This document shows, piece after piece, positions 1 to 9,228 of a DNA stretch of 64,000 bases. The translations under genes were made by a program, and so were the position numbers. A model generated the notes under the pieces. The model was not told where the DNA came from and did no database searches. It saw only the letters and a program-made list of their open reading frames with translations. The DNA lies in assembly GCA_016703665.1 (NCBI GenBank), contig JADJBS010000015.1, positions 123,834-187,833 of the forward strand, written 5' to 3'. This stretch comes from Candidatus Defluviibacillus avedoerensis (GTDB lineage: Bacteria > Pseudomonadota > Gammaproteobacteria > Burkholderiales > Burkholderiaceae_C). Each line of letters opens with the position of its first letter. Position 1 is the first letter of the stretch.

Positions 1-1299
1 GCCGCCTTTTTGCATGTGGCCGATCTGTTGGGGGCCCATCCCGCAGTGCGGGGCGCGAATACCGAAGAGCGCGATGCTCCGCTGGTGCCGATTGAAAAAC
101 AAGTGTTTGAAGGCCAAGCACTCATGGTGCAGGTAATCAAAGACCCGATTGGGACCAAGGGCGCACGGCTATCGACACAAATCAGCATTGCCGGTCGAAT
201 GCTAGTGTTTTTGCCCCAAGATGACCACATGGGTATTTCCCAAAAGATACCGCTTGCACAGCGCGAGACACTGCGTATGCGCATGAATGCCTTGGCAGGC
301 CCACCGGATGCACCAGGGGGAGGTGGCGGCTTCATCTTGCGTACCAACGGCGAAGACGCCTCTGACGCGGAGTTGGCTGAAGATATCTCTTATCTGCGCA
401 AGACATGGGCGCGTATTAAGGATGCCTCCGTCCGATTGCCGGCGCAGTCACTTTTGCACCAGGACTTGAACCTGTTGCAGCGGGTCATGCGCGATTTGGT
501 CGGGGAGGCCACGCAATCGATTCGACTGGATTCACGCGAGCAGTTTCAAAATCTGCAAACCTTTGGACGTGAGTTCATGCCTGCCGCTACAGAGAAACTG
601 CAACACTACAAGGGCGAGCGTCCGATTTTTGATCTGTATGGGGTTGAGGAGGAAATAGCGAGAGCCTTGGGTCGTCGAGTGGACCTCAAATCGGGTGGTT
701 ACCTCGTTGTTGATCAGACAGAAGCCTTGACGACGGTCGATGTGAATACCGGAGGATTTGTGGGTGCACGTAATTTCGACGACACGATCTTCAAAACAAA
801 TCTCGAGGCGGCGGGTGCCATCGCACGACAGTTGCGACTTCGCAATCTGGGTGGGATGATCATTGTTGACTTCATCGACATGACCCGGCTTGACCATCGT
901 GATGCAGTACTGGCTGAACTCAAAAAACATTTGAGTCGGGATCGAGTCAAGACGACGGCAGGTGGGTTTTCACAACTTGGCCTGGTGGAAATGACCCGAA
1001 AGCGCACACGGGAGTCGCTGGCTCATATGCTGTGCGAGCCTTGTGCTGTTTGCCAGGGCAAGGGCATCGTCAAAACTGCCCGAAGCGTGGCTTACGATAT
1101 CTTGCGCGAGATCCTTCGCGAGGCGCGCCAGTTCAACCCCAGGGAGTTTCGGGTTTTGGCGTCACCAGTCGTGGTTGAAATCCTGGTCGATGAGGAAAGC
1201 CAACATTTGGCAGGTTTGTCAGACTTCATTGGCAAACCTATTTCGCTCCAGGCAGAGGCTGGGATGGGACAGGAACAATACGATGTGGTGCTGTTGTAA
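1..1299 (+). CDS. rng: Ribonuclease G, 5' end outside window
   Basis: Ribonuclease G is the cytoplasmic endoribonuclease that trims the 5' end of 16S rRNA and helps turn over mRNA. The frame is already open at base 1 (A-A-F-L-H-V-A-D), so the true start and most of the N-terminal S1 domain lie outside. About 430 codons are visible. The DNase I-like catalytic region carries TVDVNTGGFVG (near codon 243) and the acidic IVDFIDM (near 284), followed by the zinc-link cysteines CEPCAVCQGKG (near 341). There is no long basic C-terminal scaffold, which favours RNase G over RNase E. The stop TAA ends directly before the ATG of the deacetylase gene, so the two are probably cotranscribed and translationally coupled. 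Confidence 0.93.
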   Translation, partial: AAFLHVADLLGAHPAVRGANTEERDAPLVPIEKQVFEGQALMVQVIKDPIGTKGARLSTQISIAGRMLVFLPQDDHMGISQKIPLAQRETLRMRMNALAGPPDAPGGGGGFILRTNGEDASDAELAEDISYLRKTWARIKDASVRLPAQSLLHQDLNLLQRVMRDLVGEATQSIRLDSREQFQNLQTFGREFMPAATEKLQHYKGERPIFDLYGVEEEIARALGRRVDLKSGGYLVVDQTEALTTVDVNTGGFVGARNFDDTIFKTNLEAAGAIARQLRLRNLGGMIIVDFIDMTRLDHRDAVLAELKKHLSRDRVKTTAGGFSQLGLVEMTRKRTRESLAHMLCEPCAVCQGKGIVKTARSVAYDILREILREARQFNPREFRVLASPVVVEILVDEESQHLAGLSDFIGKPISLQAEAGMGQEQYDVVLL

Positions 1300-2055
1300 A
1301 TGCAGGTGACGGCCAATTTGGAGCCAATCCCGATTCTGGTGTACCACCAGATTGCCGAGGCACCACCCAAAGGCGCGCCGTTTAGAAGCCTTTGTGTCAG
1401 CCCAGCGCGGTTCCGCCAACAGATGTCTTTATTGAGATTGATGGGCTATCGCGCATTGTCGATTGGGGATTTGCAGCCCTATTTGTCAGGCGAGCAAACG
1501 GGGAGGGTGGTTGGCCTGACTTTTGACGATGGGTACTTAAATAACCTTGAGCATGCCATGCCAGTTCTTAGCGAATTAGGTTTTACCGGTACTTGCTATG
1601 TTGTGAGTGCCGTTGGAGGCAAGACCAACGTGTGGGATAAGGACATCGGCGTTGCCCAGGTTCCCCTGATGAACGATGCACAGATGCGTGCGTGGATCTC
1701 TGCTGGCCAGGAAATTGGGGCCCATACACGGCACCATGTTCATTTAATCGAGAAAAGCGTCGACGTCGCCCGTGACGAGATTTCAGGGTGCAAGGCCGAA
1801 CTCGAGTGCAAACTAGGGCGTGAGGTCCCGCACTTTTGCTATCCCTATGGTGAGTATTCGCCTTCGCATGTTGATTTGGTAGCTGCTGCCGGCTTTGTGA
1901 CAGCAACCACAACGAGGCGCAGTCGCTGCCATGCGGGCACCGAGTTGCTGGCGATACCGCGCGTTCCCGTGGTGCGATCCACAAGCTGGTTTCAGACGTG
2001 GCTCAAAGTAAAGACCACTTACGAAGACAAGAAAAGTGAACGAGTCAAGGCCTGA
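1300..2055 (+). CDS. Polysaccharide deacetylase (carbohydrate esterase 4 family)
   Basis: A 251-residue metal-dependent deacetylase of the NodB/CE4 family, which removes acetyl groups from N-acetylated sugars in envelope polysaccharides. Motif 1 is TFDDGY (near residue 74, catalytic and metal Asp), motif 2 is the metal-binding GAHTRHH (near 140), and motif 3 is CYPYGEYS (near 180). No signal peptide is evident, so a cytoplasmic or membrane-side substrate such as a lipid-linked sugar is possible. The ATG touches the rng stop, and the 3' end overlaps the GTG start of the next glycosyltransferase by 20 bases, so it reads as the second gene of an rng-deacetylase-glycosyltransferase unit. The exact substrate cannot be read from sequence; a role in LPS or capsule sugar modification is inferred from neighbours. 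Confidence 0.85.
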   Translation: MQVTANLEPIPILVYHQIAEAPPKGAPFRSLCVSPARFRQQMSLLRLMGYRALSIGDLQPYLSGEQTGRVVGLTFDDGYLNNLEHAMPVLSELGFTGTCYVVSAVGGKTNVWDKDIGVAQVPLMNDAQMRAWISAGQEIGAHTRHHVHLIEKSVDVARDEISGCKAELECKLGREVPHFCYPYGEYSPSHVDLVAAAGFVTATTTRRSRCHAGTELLAIPRVPVVRSTSWFQTWLKVKTTYEDKKSERVKA

Positions 2056-3237
2056 ACCCGATCGTCGATTACGCATTGCTGTCCTCCACCGGATTTTTGT
2101 GAGCAGTGGTGGTGGCGCTGAGCGCTATGCCATTGCCCTGGTTGAGCATTTGAGCCAGCGGCATGAGGTTCATGTATTTGCGCAGGAGATTGGTCATCAA
2201 TCTCGTGGCGTGACCTATCACAAGGTAAGTACGCCCCTGCGTCGTCCCAGGTGGATCAACCAACTCTGGTATGCATTTGCAACTTGGCGTGCAACACGTG
2301 AGGGTTTCGACATTGTCCACTCTCACGAAAACACTTGGCACGGTAACGTGCAGACAGTTCATGTTTTGCCTGTTTGGCATAACTTTTTGCGGGACGAACT
2401 GGCGTACGGCTTCTGCTTCGCCAGATCAAGGCATGGACCAGTCCCCGAATGTGGACGTATTTAGGGCTGGAATCTTCCAGATTTTCTGTTCCAACAACAC
2501 GCGGCGGCAGTGGCGTTAGGCGGTTGATCGTCGTGACATCAGAACCTGTTCGCAAGGTCATGCTAAAGACCTTTCCAAAGTCAGCATTGGCACTGCGTGT
2601 GCTGACGCCTGGCGTTGAGCTTCCTTCAGATTCTGTACCCAATGGGCAACTCTCACTGACGCGAGAACAGGCAAGGCGGCAGTTGGGGGTGCCCGCCGAT
2701 TCCCCTTGTGTCTTGTTCATCGGCAATGATTTTGGCAAAAAGGGATTGCCTAGCCTGCTGAAAGCACTTGCCAAGCTGCCAGCAGACGCGGTGTTGCTTG
2801 CCATCGGTAGCGCACAGCGGATACCGGCATTTCGGACAATGGCAGACGATCTCGGTCTGGGAAACCGGGTGATTCTTCAAGGTGCATTGAAAGACATCAG
2901 CATTGCTTACCGCTGCGCAGACGTGCTGGCACATCCCACACTTGAAGACACTTTTGCCATGGTCGTGCTGGAGGCCATGGCTCACGGTTTGCCCGTGGTT
3001 GTCAGTGACGAGTCCTATTGCGGCATCGCCAGTATGTTGACAGATGGAGTCGATGCGGTGATCTTGCCCTACCCAAAAGACCATGGCGCGATCGCCAATG
3101 CATTGAATGCGGTGCTTGGCAAGGCACTCTATCGAAAGGCGCTTTCTGAGAAAGCCTTTGAATTCGCCAGCCACCACACTTGGGCGGCCAAGACGAAGGT
3201 GCAAGAGGCCATGTACTTCGAACTGCTGGATGATTGA
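2036..3237 (+). CDS. Glycosyltransferase family 4, frameshifted in this sequence
   Basis: A GT-B fold family 4 glycosyltransferase of an LPS/envelope cluster, read in two frames. Codons from the GTG at 2036 give the N-terminal acceptor domain (IAVLHRIF, SSGGGAERYA, then HVLPVWHNFLR). Translation then leaves frame and stops at 2464. The frame -1 to it continues from about 2394 with GRTGVRLLLRQIKAW and TSPRMWTYLGLE, leading to the nucleotide-sugar domain (VLFIGNDFGKKG, HPTLEDTFAMVVLEAMAHG) and the stop at 3237. Adding one G to the GGG at 2391-2393 would restore a single frame of about 400 codons. The upstream deacetylase overlaps its start by 20 bases, and the downstream gene converges. The break may be a sequencing error or a real inactivation. 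Confidence 0.8.
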
Positions 3238-3261
3238 AAACGTCGGCGACGGTGCACTTGC

Positions 3262-4140
3262 TCAGGCCACAAGCTTGAAGTGTTTCCTGCTGAAATCCAT
3301 GCCCGTTAAAGATTCAATTTGTCGCATGAAGTGGTATTTGTTCTCTTTTGGCGTTGGTCTGTAGTTGGGGTCAATATTCAATTCAGGCTCCGCCCCGGTT
3401 CTCAGCCAGTCATGTACCTCTTTAGGGTGGGTGCCTTCAAAGCGGATTAGGGCACGTTTGTCAAACTGGCTGTAGACGATTTGAATGGCTGGTGTTGCCC
3501 AGTACTTGGCCACTTGCTCGCTCTTCTTTTGCATGTCTTCGTTGCGCCTGATCCAGCCATAGTGATAGATGTAGGCATTGGCAAGAGCCGCCTTGGGGTT
3601 GCGTCCCTTTTTATGCTCAGTGGTCACGAGCCAGTATTGACCATCCGGTGCATAGGAGCGTATCGTGTTCCGGATAAGGCGGCACTCGCGGCGGTACCAG
3701 CCCGGACTGATGGATACCCAGTCGGGTGAACCGTAAAAGTGTTTGTAGTCAAACACGAGCGCCTCCACCTCTGGGTTGGCGTGATGTTTGTTGACGCTAG
3801 ACCGGATGACAGCAAGGTCATCCTCATGGACGACTTCATCACCTTCCAAGTAAAAAGCCCAATCTCCTGTGCACGAATACTGGGCAATCATTTTTTGCTG
3901 AGCGTATACAAAGCCGCGATCTGCCATCCGCTCGTTCCACCGTGTTTCGATGATCCGGATTTTGGGGTCGCCAATGGCTTTGACGCGCGCCAGGGTGTCG
4001 TCGTTGCCTGCGCCGACGGCGATGACGAACTCATCCACCAGCGGAAGCAAGGAACGTATGGAAGCTTCGAAAGGAAACCCCAGATCGACGCCATTGCGGA
4101 TAAAAGTAAAGCCACTGATGGAAGGTGTGGTGGGATTCAC
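3262..4140 (-). CDS. Glycosyltransferase family 2-like protein
   Basis: A 292-residue GT-A type glycosyltransferase. The N-terminus shows the nucleotide-sugar fold (GFTFIRNGVDLGFPFEASI, DEFVIAVGAGNDDT), and the metal-binding DxD-like site appears as YLEGDEV near residue 98. No membrane segment is visible, so it should act at the inner face of the cytoplasmic membrane. It starts 5 bases after the msbA stop and is the last gene of the leftward waaL-msbA-glycosyltransferase unit. It converges on the family 4 glycosyltransferase, with 24 bases between the two stops. Donor and acceptor sugars cannot be told from sequence. A role in LPS core or O-chain assembly is inferred from the neighbouring flippase and ligase. 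Confidence 0.82.
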   Translation of the reverse strand: MNPTTPSISGFTFIRNGVDLGFPFEASIRSLLPLVDEFVIAVGAGNDDTLARVKAIGDPKIRIIETRWNERMADRGFVYAQQKMIAQYSCTGDWAFYLEGDEVVHEDDLAVIRSSVNKHHANPEVEALVFDYKHFYGSPDWVSISPGWYRRECRLIRNTIRSYAPDGQYWLVTTEHKKGRNPKAALANAYIYHYGWIRRNEDMQKKSEQVAKYWATPAIQIVYSQFDKRALIRFEGTHPKEVHDWLRTGAEPELNIDPNYRPTPKENKYHFMRQIESLTGMDFSRKHFKLVA

Positions 4141-4145
4141 GTTGG

Positions 4146-5954
4146 TTAGAATTCAGAGGTGGCAGGGGCTTCAATGGCGGTGCTGCCGGTTGCTCGGGCC
4201 ACATTGTGGAGTCGGGCGTAATGTCCATTCGCTTGAAGCAAGGTTTCATGCGTGCCTGACTCGACGACTTTTCCCGCGTGCATGACAAAAATCCGGTCAG
4301 CATGCTCAATGGTGGACAGCCGGTGTGCAATGATCAATGTGGTTCGCCCTGCCATCAGTCGTTGCAATGCTTCTTGTACAGCTCGCTCCGACTCGGTATC
4401 GAGTGCAGAAGTCGCTTCATCGAGAACCAGGATAGGTGCATCTTTGTAAATGGCCCGTGCAATGGCGAGTCGCTGACGCTGCCCCCCGATAACTGGGTTG
4501 CATTGTGGCCAACGAGCGTGAATTCCACTCGGAAGTGAATCGACAAATCCCGACAGATTGGCTGCGCTGACGGCTTGCGCGACACGGGCAAGATCGGGTT
4601 CACTCCCCAGAGCAATATTTTGCGCAATGGTGTCGTTGAACATCGTCACGTCCTGGCTCACAAATGCCAACTGGGCTCGCAGGCTGTGAACATTCCATTT
4701 GGGAAGAGGAACACCATCCAGGTAGAGCACACCTGCGGAGGGTTCAACAAATCGAGGCAACAGGTTTACCAGCGTGGTTTTACCTGCGCCAGAGCTTCCA
4801 ACCAATGCAATTGTCTGCCCAGGCTCAACGTTGAGGTCGATTCCGTTAAGCGTATTCGAATTGTTACCAGGATAGCAAACTTCAATCCCCTTAAACGAAA
4901 TCAGCCCCTGAACCCGTCTGGCATGGTGTGTTCCACTCGCTTCGGTCGGGGTGTTATCAATGAGATCAAGGCCTCTTTCAACAGCAGCCAATCCACGTGT
5001 AATTGGGGACGCTGACTCCGACAAATGCTTGATGGGCGCCACCAACATCAACATGGCTGTGATAAATGAAGCAAACGTTCCCACCGTAATGCCGCTGGTG
5101 GTACTTTGCCACAGAGCAGTGCAAATAACCCCTGATAACGCGGCAGCAGCCACCATCTGTGTCAATGGCGTCATGGCAGATGCAGCTACCGTTGCTTTCA
5201 TGGCGAGGCGTCGCAACTCGCGGTTGTAGTTGCCAAAGCGGGTAGCCTGCTGAGCCTGTGCATCATGGAGGCGGACAGAGCGGTAGGCCAGCACATTCTC
5301 TTCAACGACGTAGGCGAGTTGGTCCGTCGCCTCCTGACTAGCACGTGTGATCCGATGCAAACGCCTTGACAGCACCTTCATTACCCAGGCTACCGCCGGA
5401 AAAATGATCAGTACGAACAAGGTGAGCTTCCAGTTGATGTAGAGCAGGTAGCCCATCAGCGCGATCAGCGTGAGTGAATCCTTGACAAGCGACAGGATCG
5501 CATTGACCAGCAATGTGGTGCCGGTCTGAACCTCGTACACTACGGTGTTGGACAGGCCACTGGCCCCCGACGTACTTTGCCGATAAATGCCTAAATCTGC
5601 ATACAGAAGTTTTTCAAACAGCCGCTTTCGCAAGGCCTGCATGGCATGGTTCGCCATGAATGCCAAGCCATACTGCGCAATGAACCCAGCGACACCTCGA
5701 AGCGCGAACAATCCAAGAATGGCTGCCGGCACCAACCACAAATTGAGCTCGCCACCCTTGAAACCCTGGTCGAGCAAAGGCTTCATCAAGGCGGGAATTG
5801 CAGGTTCGGTCGCTGCGCCGACGATGACGGCGATAACCACGGCTGGCAGGGCATAGCCTGAGCCTTTGAAGTAAGGCACAAACCTGCGAAGGCGCTTCAC
5901 AACAGATGTTGTCTGTCCTTGGGGCTGTGGGGATTCTTGTGGAGTCGAAGTCAC
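4146..5954 (-). CDS. msbA: MsbA-type lipid A/LPS ABC exporter (altered signature motif)
   Basis: A 602-residue half-size ABC exporter that flips lipid A-core or another lipid-linked glycan across the inner membrane. The first 330 residues hold about six membrane segments. The ATPase domain has Walker A GSSGAGKTT (near 385), the Walker B region ILVLDEATSALD, and the H-loop IIAHRLST. The signature region reads CNPVIGGQRQR instead of LSGGQRQR. The adjacent frame encodes VGHNATQLSGG, so two compensating indels (about two bases lost near 4519 and one G lost in the G6 run near 4482-4487) appear to have scrambled 12 residues while restoring the frame. GTG start at 5954 overlaps the waaL stop by 4 bases (GTGA), so the genes are coupled. 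Family is certain; the LPS substrate is inferred from context. Confidence 0.85.
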   Translation of the reverse strand: MTSTPQESPQPQGQTTSVVKRLRRFVPYFKGSGYALPAVVIAVIVGAATEPAIPALMKPLLDQGFKGGELNLWLVPAAILGLFALRGVAGFIAQYGLAFMANHAMQALRKRLFEKLLYADLGIYRQSTSGASGLSNTVVYEVQTGTTLLVNAILSLVKDSLTLIALMGYLLYINWKLTLFVLIIFPAVAWVMKVLSRRLHRITRASQEATDQLAYVVEENVLAYRSVRLHDAQAQQATRFGNYNRELRRLAMKATVAASAMTPLTQMVAAAALSGVICTALWQSTTSGITVGTFASFITAMLMLVAPIKHLSESASPITRGLAAVERGLDLIDNTPTEASGTHHARRVQGLISFKGIEVCYPGNNSNTLNGIDLNVEPGQTIALVGSSGAGKTTLVNLLPRFVEPSAGVLYLDGVPLPKWNVHSLRAQLAFVSQDVTMFNDTIAQNIALGSEPDLARVAQAVSAANLSGFVDSLPSGIHARWPQCNPVIGGQRQRLAIARAIYKDAPILVLDEATSALDTESERAVQEALQRLMAGRTTLIIAHRLSTIEHADRIFVMHAGKVVESGTHETLLQANGHYARLHNVARATGSTAIEAPATSEF

Positions 5955-7230
5955 ACTGCGATTGTCCTGGATGTTTCAGGATCGGGCTTCATGGCGCCAT
6001 AGGTCAACAGCAGGCCTATCGTGAAGCAGAAATAGTCACCGATCAAAGCGTCGAACAAGGCGCAATTAAAGAGGCAGGCAATTGCAAAAATGGTGACAAG
6101 GGATTGGGTTGCCCATCTGGCAGGATAGGCAAGCTGTTGTGCGTCTTTGATCATCACGACAATCAACCCTAGCATCAGCGCGACGCCACCGAAGCCAAGT
6201 TGGACTCCCCACTGCAGGTATTCCTGATGAGCATTGTGAATGGCTGAAGCGTCTGTAGAGGTGCCAGAACTGGCCTCCAGACGTCGATATTCATGATCAA
6301 AACTAGCCACACCATAGCCCGTCAGCGGGCGTTCTGCAATGGCCTGAGTTGCTCTAAGCCATAAGTTCAGCCGGATGCCCGTTGAGGTCTCAGCTTCTGT
6401 TTGGTCAAAATAGGAATTTGGCCTCTGATATGACCAGGCTCATTCGATCTTTGAATGCTGATGGCACTGCAACTGCCGTGGTGATGATGAGAACCGACGC
6501 GAGAAGCACGTAAAGCCTTCGCTTGCGTTCCACGTACCAAGAGCAACGATAGCAAAATTACAGCAAGCATAGCTACCTGACCTGATCGACCAAGCAATAC
6601 GAAAAAGACAGTAAATATTGCAAAGATACTCAGCACGATTGGAATCTTTTTGCCAAGTGGATCAGGAAATTTGTCGCGCAGATGCCAGCATAGGACTGCA
6701 TAGCCTGCTGTCATCAATGATTGATCCAGATAACTTGAATAGGCAGCATAGTCAGATTTTGAGCCTTGTGTGCGCTCAGGGGAAAAACGGTCTGCAGGAA
6801 CCCATGGGACTTGCCAACCCCAACTCATGAGGTAGGTGGTAAACATGACGAAGGTCTGGGCGATGAGCAAAATGGTAATGGCTGTGAGGGCTTCGCGCTC
6901 TCGTCGGATAGTAAGTAACGTCAGCAGGAACACGATCAGTTTGGCGTACTTAGCCCAACCAAGCAGGGCCGTCTGCATGGGTGCAGAGGTGTACGTCAAG
7001 CTCATTGCCAGCAAGCCAAGCATCAGTAAAATCCATTTGACCGTCATGAGCCTGCCCAGCAGGTTGATGTGGTTATTGTGGGATTGCCCCAGCCCAATGA
7101 CTGACAAACCCGTAAAGACCAGCAACAACTTAGAAACATTGACTGCAGCGAGGGAAAACGGCAATGCCGCCGCTAACAGGTAGACTGGCCATGGTCGAAG
7201 CGCTTTAAGAGCTTCCAAGGTCAAACGCAT
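5951..7230 (-). CDS. waaL: O-antigen ligase (WaaL family), frameshifted in this sequence
   Basis: A polytopic membrane protein of the O-antigen ligase/Wzy family, which joins O-chain to lipid A-core on the periplasmic face. The first 230 codons carry about seven hydrophobic segments (for example LLMLGLLAMSLTY, AIFTVFFVLLGRSGQVAML). The frame is then lost near 6535-6545; the next frame reads YVERKRRLYVLLASVLIITT and SAFKDRMSLVISEAKFLF, stops near 6405, and a third frame resumes with DQTEAETSTGIRLNLWLR and RPLTGYGVASFDHEY. The second break fits one extra T in a TTTT run. GYGVASF followed by HNAHQEYLQ matches the conserved ligase region. Reads into msbA with a 4-base overlap. Total would be about 425 residues. 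Confidence 0.78.
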
Positions 7231-7337
7231 CCAAATTCCATAATAATCACAAGCTCGAGATTATCTTCTTCCCTTGCTCCGCTTTGCCAGCCTTGCGTTG
7301 GGCCAATTGCCCGGTAGCATGCCGTTAGCCTACTCTC

Positions 7338-8084
7338 ATGCGATTATCTGTCGTCATCATTGCTTTCAACGAATCCGCCAACATTGGAGCCTGCCTTGAT
7401 TCGGTGGAGTTTGCTGATGAACGCATTGTCATGGACAACGGCAGTACCGATGGCACTCAAGACATTGTCCTGGCGAGTGGTGCCCGGTTGGCTAAGACAA
7501 TAGACTGGCCTGGCTTTGGACCTCAGAAAAACCGTGTCCTCGCATTAGCAACTGGGGATTGGGTGTTGTCATTGGACGCGGACGAGCGCGTCACACCTGC
7601 ATTGCAGGCGGAGATAGAAGAAGCGATGAGGAACGCCGACCGTGCAGCCTATACCTTACCGCGCCTTTCAAGCTTTTGCGGAGTCCCCATTCGGCATGGT
7701 GGCTGGTACCCAGATCGGGTCTTGAGGCTATTTCCCCGAGGGCTTGGCAGGTTCTCAGACGATCTTGTGCACGAAAAGATTTTGACCGATTTGCAAGTCA
7801 GAGGGTTGAGATCAAACCTGTTGCACGAAAGTTTCCGCAGTTTTGAATCAGTCCTGGACAAAGTGAACCGGTATTCCACGGCCTCGGCGGCTGGCATGCT
7901 TGCAAAAGGGCGCAAGGGAAGCTTTTCAGTAGCGATCGGCCATGGCGCGTGGGCTTTTATCCGAACCTACATCGTCAAACGCGGCTTTCTTGATGGAAGG
8001 ATGGGGTTAGCCGTTGCTATTTCCAGCGCCGAAGGCAGCTACTACCGCTACCTGAAGCTGTGGTTGGCACAGCAGACCAAGTAA
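7338..8084 (+). CDS. LPS core glycosyltransferase, WaaE/KdtX-like (GT2)
   Basis: A 248-residue family 2 glycosyltransferase resembling WaaE/KdtX enzymes, which add a sugar (glucose in Klebsiella) to the inner core heptose. The GT-A fold is visible in LSVVIIAFNESANIGACLDS, then DNGSTDGT near residue 34 and the metal-binding LSLDADERV near residue 77. A second conserved block is GGWYPDRVLRLFPRG with DDLVHE, which is characteristic of the WaaE group. It is transcribed away from waaL, with 107 bases between the two starts. Its stop codon overlaps the ATG of the next gene (TAATG), indicating coupled translation. The core sugar it transfers is not determinable from the sequence. Confidence 0.83.
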   Translation: MRLSVVIIAFNESANIGACLDSVEFADERIVMDNGSTDGTQDIVLASGARLAKTIDWPGFGPQKNRVLALATGDWVLSLDADERVTPALQAEIEEAMRNADRAAYTLPRLSSFCGVPIRHGGWYPDRVLRLFPRGLGRFSDDLVHEKILTDLQVRGLRSNLLHESFRSFESVLDKVNRYSTASAAGMLAKGRKGSFSVAIGHGAWAFIRTYIVKRGFLDGRMGLAVAISSAEGSYYRYLKLWLAQQTK

Positions 8085-9151
8085 TGCTCCATATTATTGA
8101 ACCTACTTTGCACAGTTATGCCGGGCATTGCCATAGCTTGGTCGACGCATTGACCCAGGCATTGCCGGGTATGCCCGTGACCATTTGGGCTGGCCGGGGA
8201 AGTCGCCCTTTCTGGTCTGGCCCGGGTGAGTTGAAACCCTATTTTTATCGCTCTTTGCGGCGCTTGCAAGCTTTTATGCTGTATCGAAAGTTACTCCAAT
8301 CCGAAGGGAAGGTGCTGATTTCGACCGCAGGAACCAGTGATTTTTTGATTTTGGATTGGATTGCGTCCAAGCCTATACCCGACGGCAAAGTTTACCTGTA
8401 TGTGCACTGGGTTGGCGCAAAAACGCATAAGGCAGATCAACTGAGAAAGATCGCGGCGCACCAGCCAGGCCTGGAGGTCTTAACAACGACAGAAACGGTT
8501 TCGGGATTCTTCAAACGTCTTGGCTTTCGTGCAAGAGCAGTGCCTTACCCCGTATCGACTGATCAAGGCTTTCTCGCTATGCCTCGACCGTTTCGCCGAT
8601 TGGTCGTTGCCGGCGCCGCGCGCATGGACAAAGGTTTTGACCGAATTGTGGATTTGGTTGAAGACCTGAAGCTGAGCGATTCACAACTTCCTATTGTGGT
8701 TCAAGTATCTGCCACTCACCAGGATAAGCACCCTGCAGACATTCAAGCGCAAATAGACAGATTGCACCGGATCGGCTACGCGCATCTTCAAGTCCTGGCC
8801 GATACCTTGACTCCGCAGGTTTACCGAGCGCTGTTTGTTGGGGGGATCAGCGTGCAACCTTATGCAGCCGATGTCTTTCAAGACCGCGTCAGCGGCGTCA
8901 CCCTTGATGCATTGGGAGCAGCTTGCCCGGTGATCGTCACCGCGAACACTTGGCTGGCCCGCACCGTCGAGCATTATGGTGCGGGCATTGCTGTTAACGA
9001 TTTGGCTCCGGCGGGGCTGCGAGTGGCCATTTGCGCAGTTCTTGCTGACTATAAGGCGTATGCAGACCATGCGGCAACGGCAGGTCAGGCTATTCGGGCT
9101 GAACATTCAGCCACAGCCATGGTTGATGCGCTATTCCAATCAGAACAATGA
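8084..9151 (+). CDS. Glycosyltransferase of the LPS cluster (GT-B type)
   Basis: A 355-residue protein with a GT-B style C-terminal half. RRLVVAGAARMDKGFDRIVD (near residue 170) looks like the start of a nucleotide-sugar domain, and the later DRVSGVTLDALGAACPVIVT resembles the region that binds the donor in family 4 enzymes. An in-frame upstream TTG exists, but the ATG at 8084 overlaps the previous stop as TAATG, which decides the start. No signal peptide or membrane helix is apparent. It is the second and last gene of the rightward WaaE-like unit. Family assignment below GT-B level is uncertain, and the substrate is unknown. Confidence 0.72.
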   Translation: MLHIIEPTLHSYAGHCHSLVDALTQALPGMPVTIWAGRGSRPFWSGPGELKPYFYRSLRRLQAFMLYRKLLQSEGKVLISTAGTSDFLILDWIASKPIPDGKVYLYVHWVGAKTHKADQLRKIAAHQPGLEVLTTTETVSGFFKRLGFRARAVPYPVSTDQGFLAMPRPFRRLVVAGAARMDKGFDRIVDLVEDLKLSDSQLPIVVQVSATHQDKHPADIQAQIDRLHRIGYAHLQVLADTLTPQVYRALFVGGISVQPYAADVFQDRVSGVTLDALGAACPVIVTANTWLARTVEHYGAGIAVNDLAPAGLRVAICAVLADYKAYADHAATAGQAIRAEHSATAMVDALFQSEQ

Positions 9152-9228
9152 GATTTTTAAGTCTGCGTACACCAAGAGTGGGGCCCATGCGTTGATGTCA
9201 AGTCCCTCATTGGTATATTCGCTGCACT

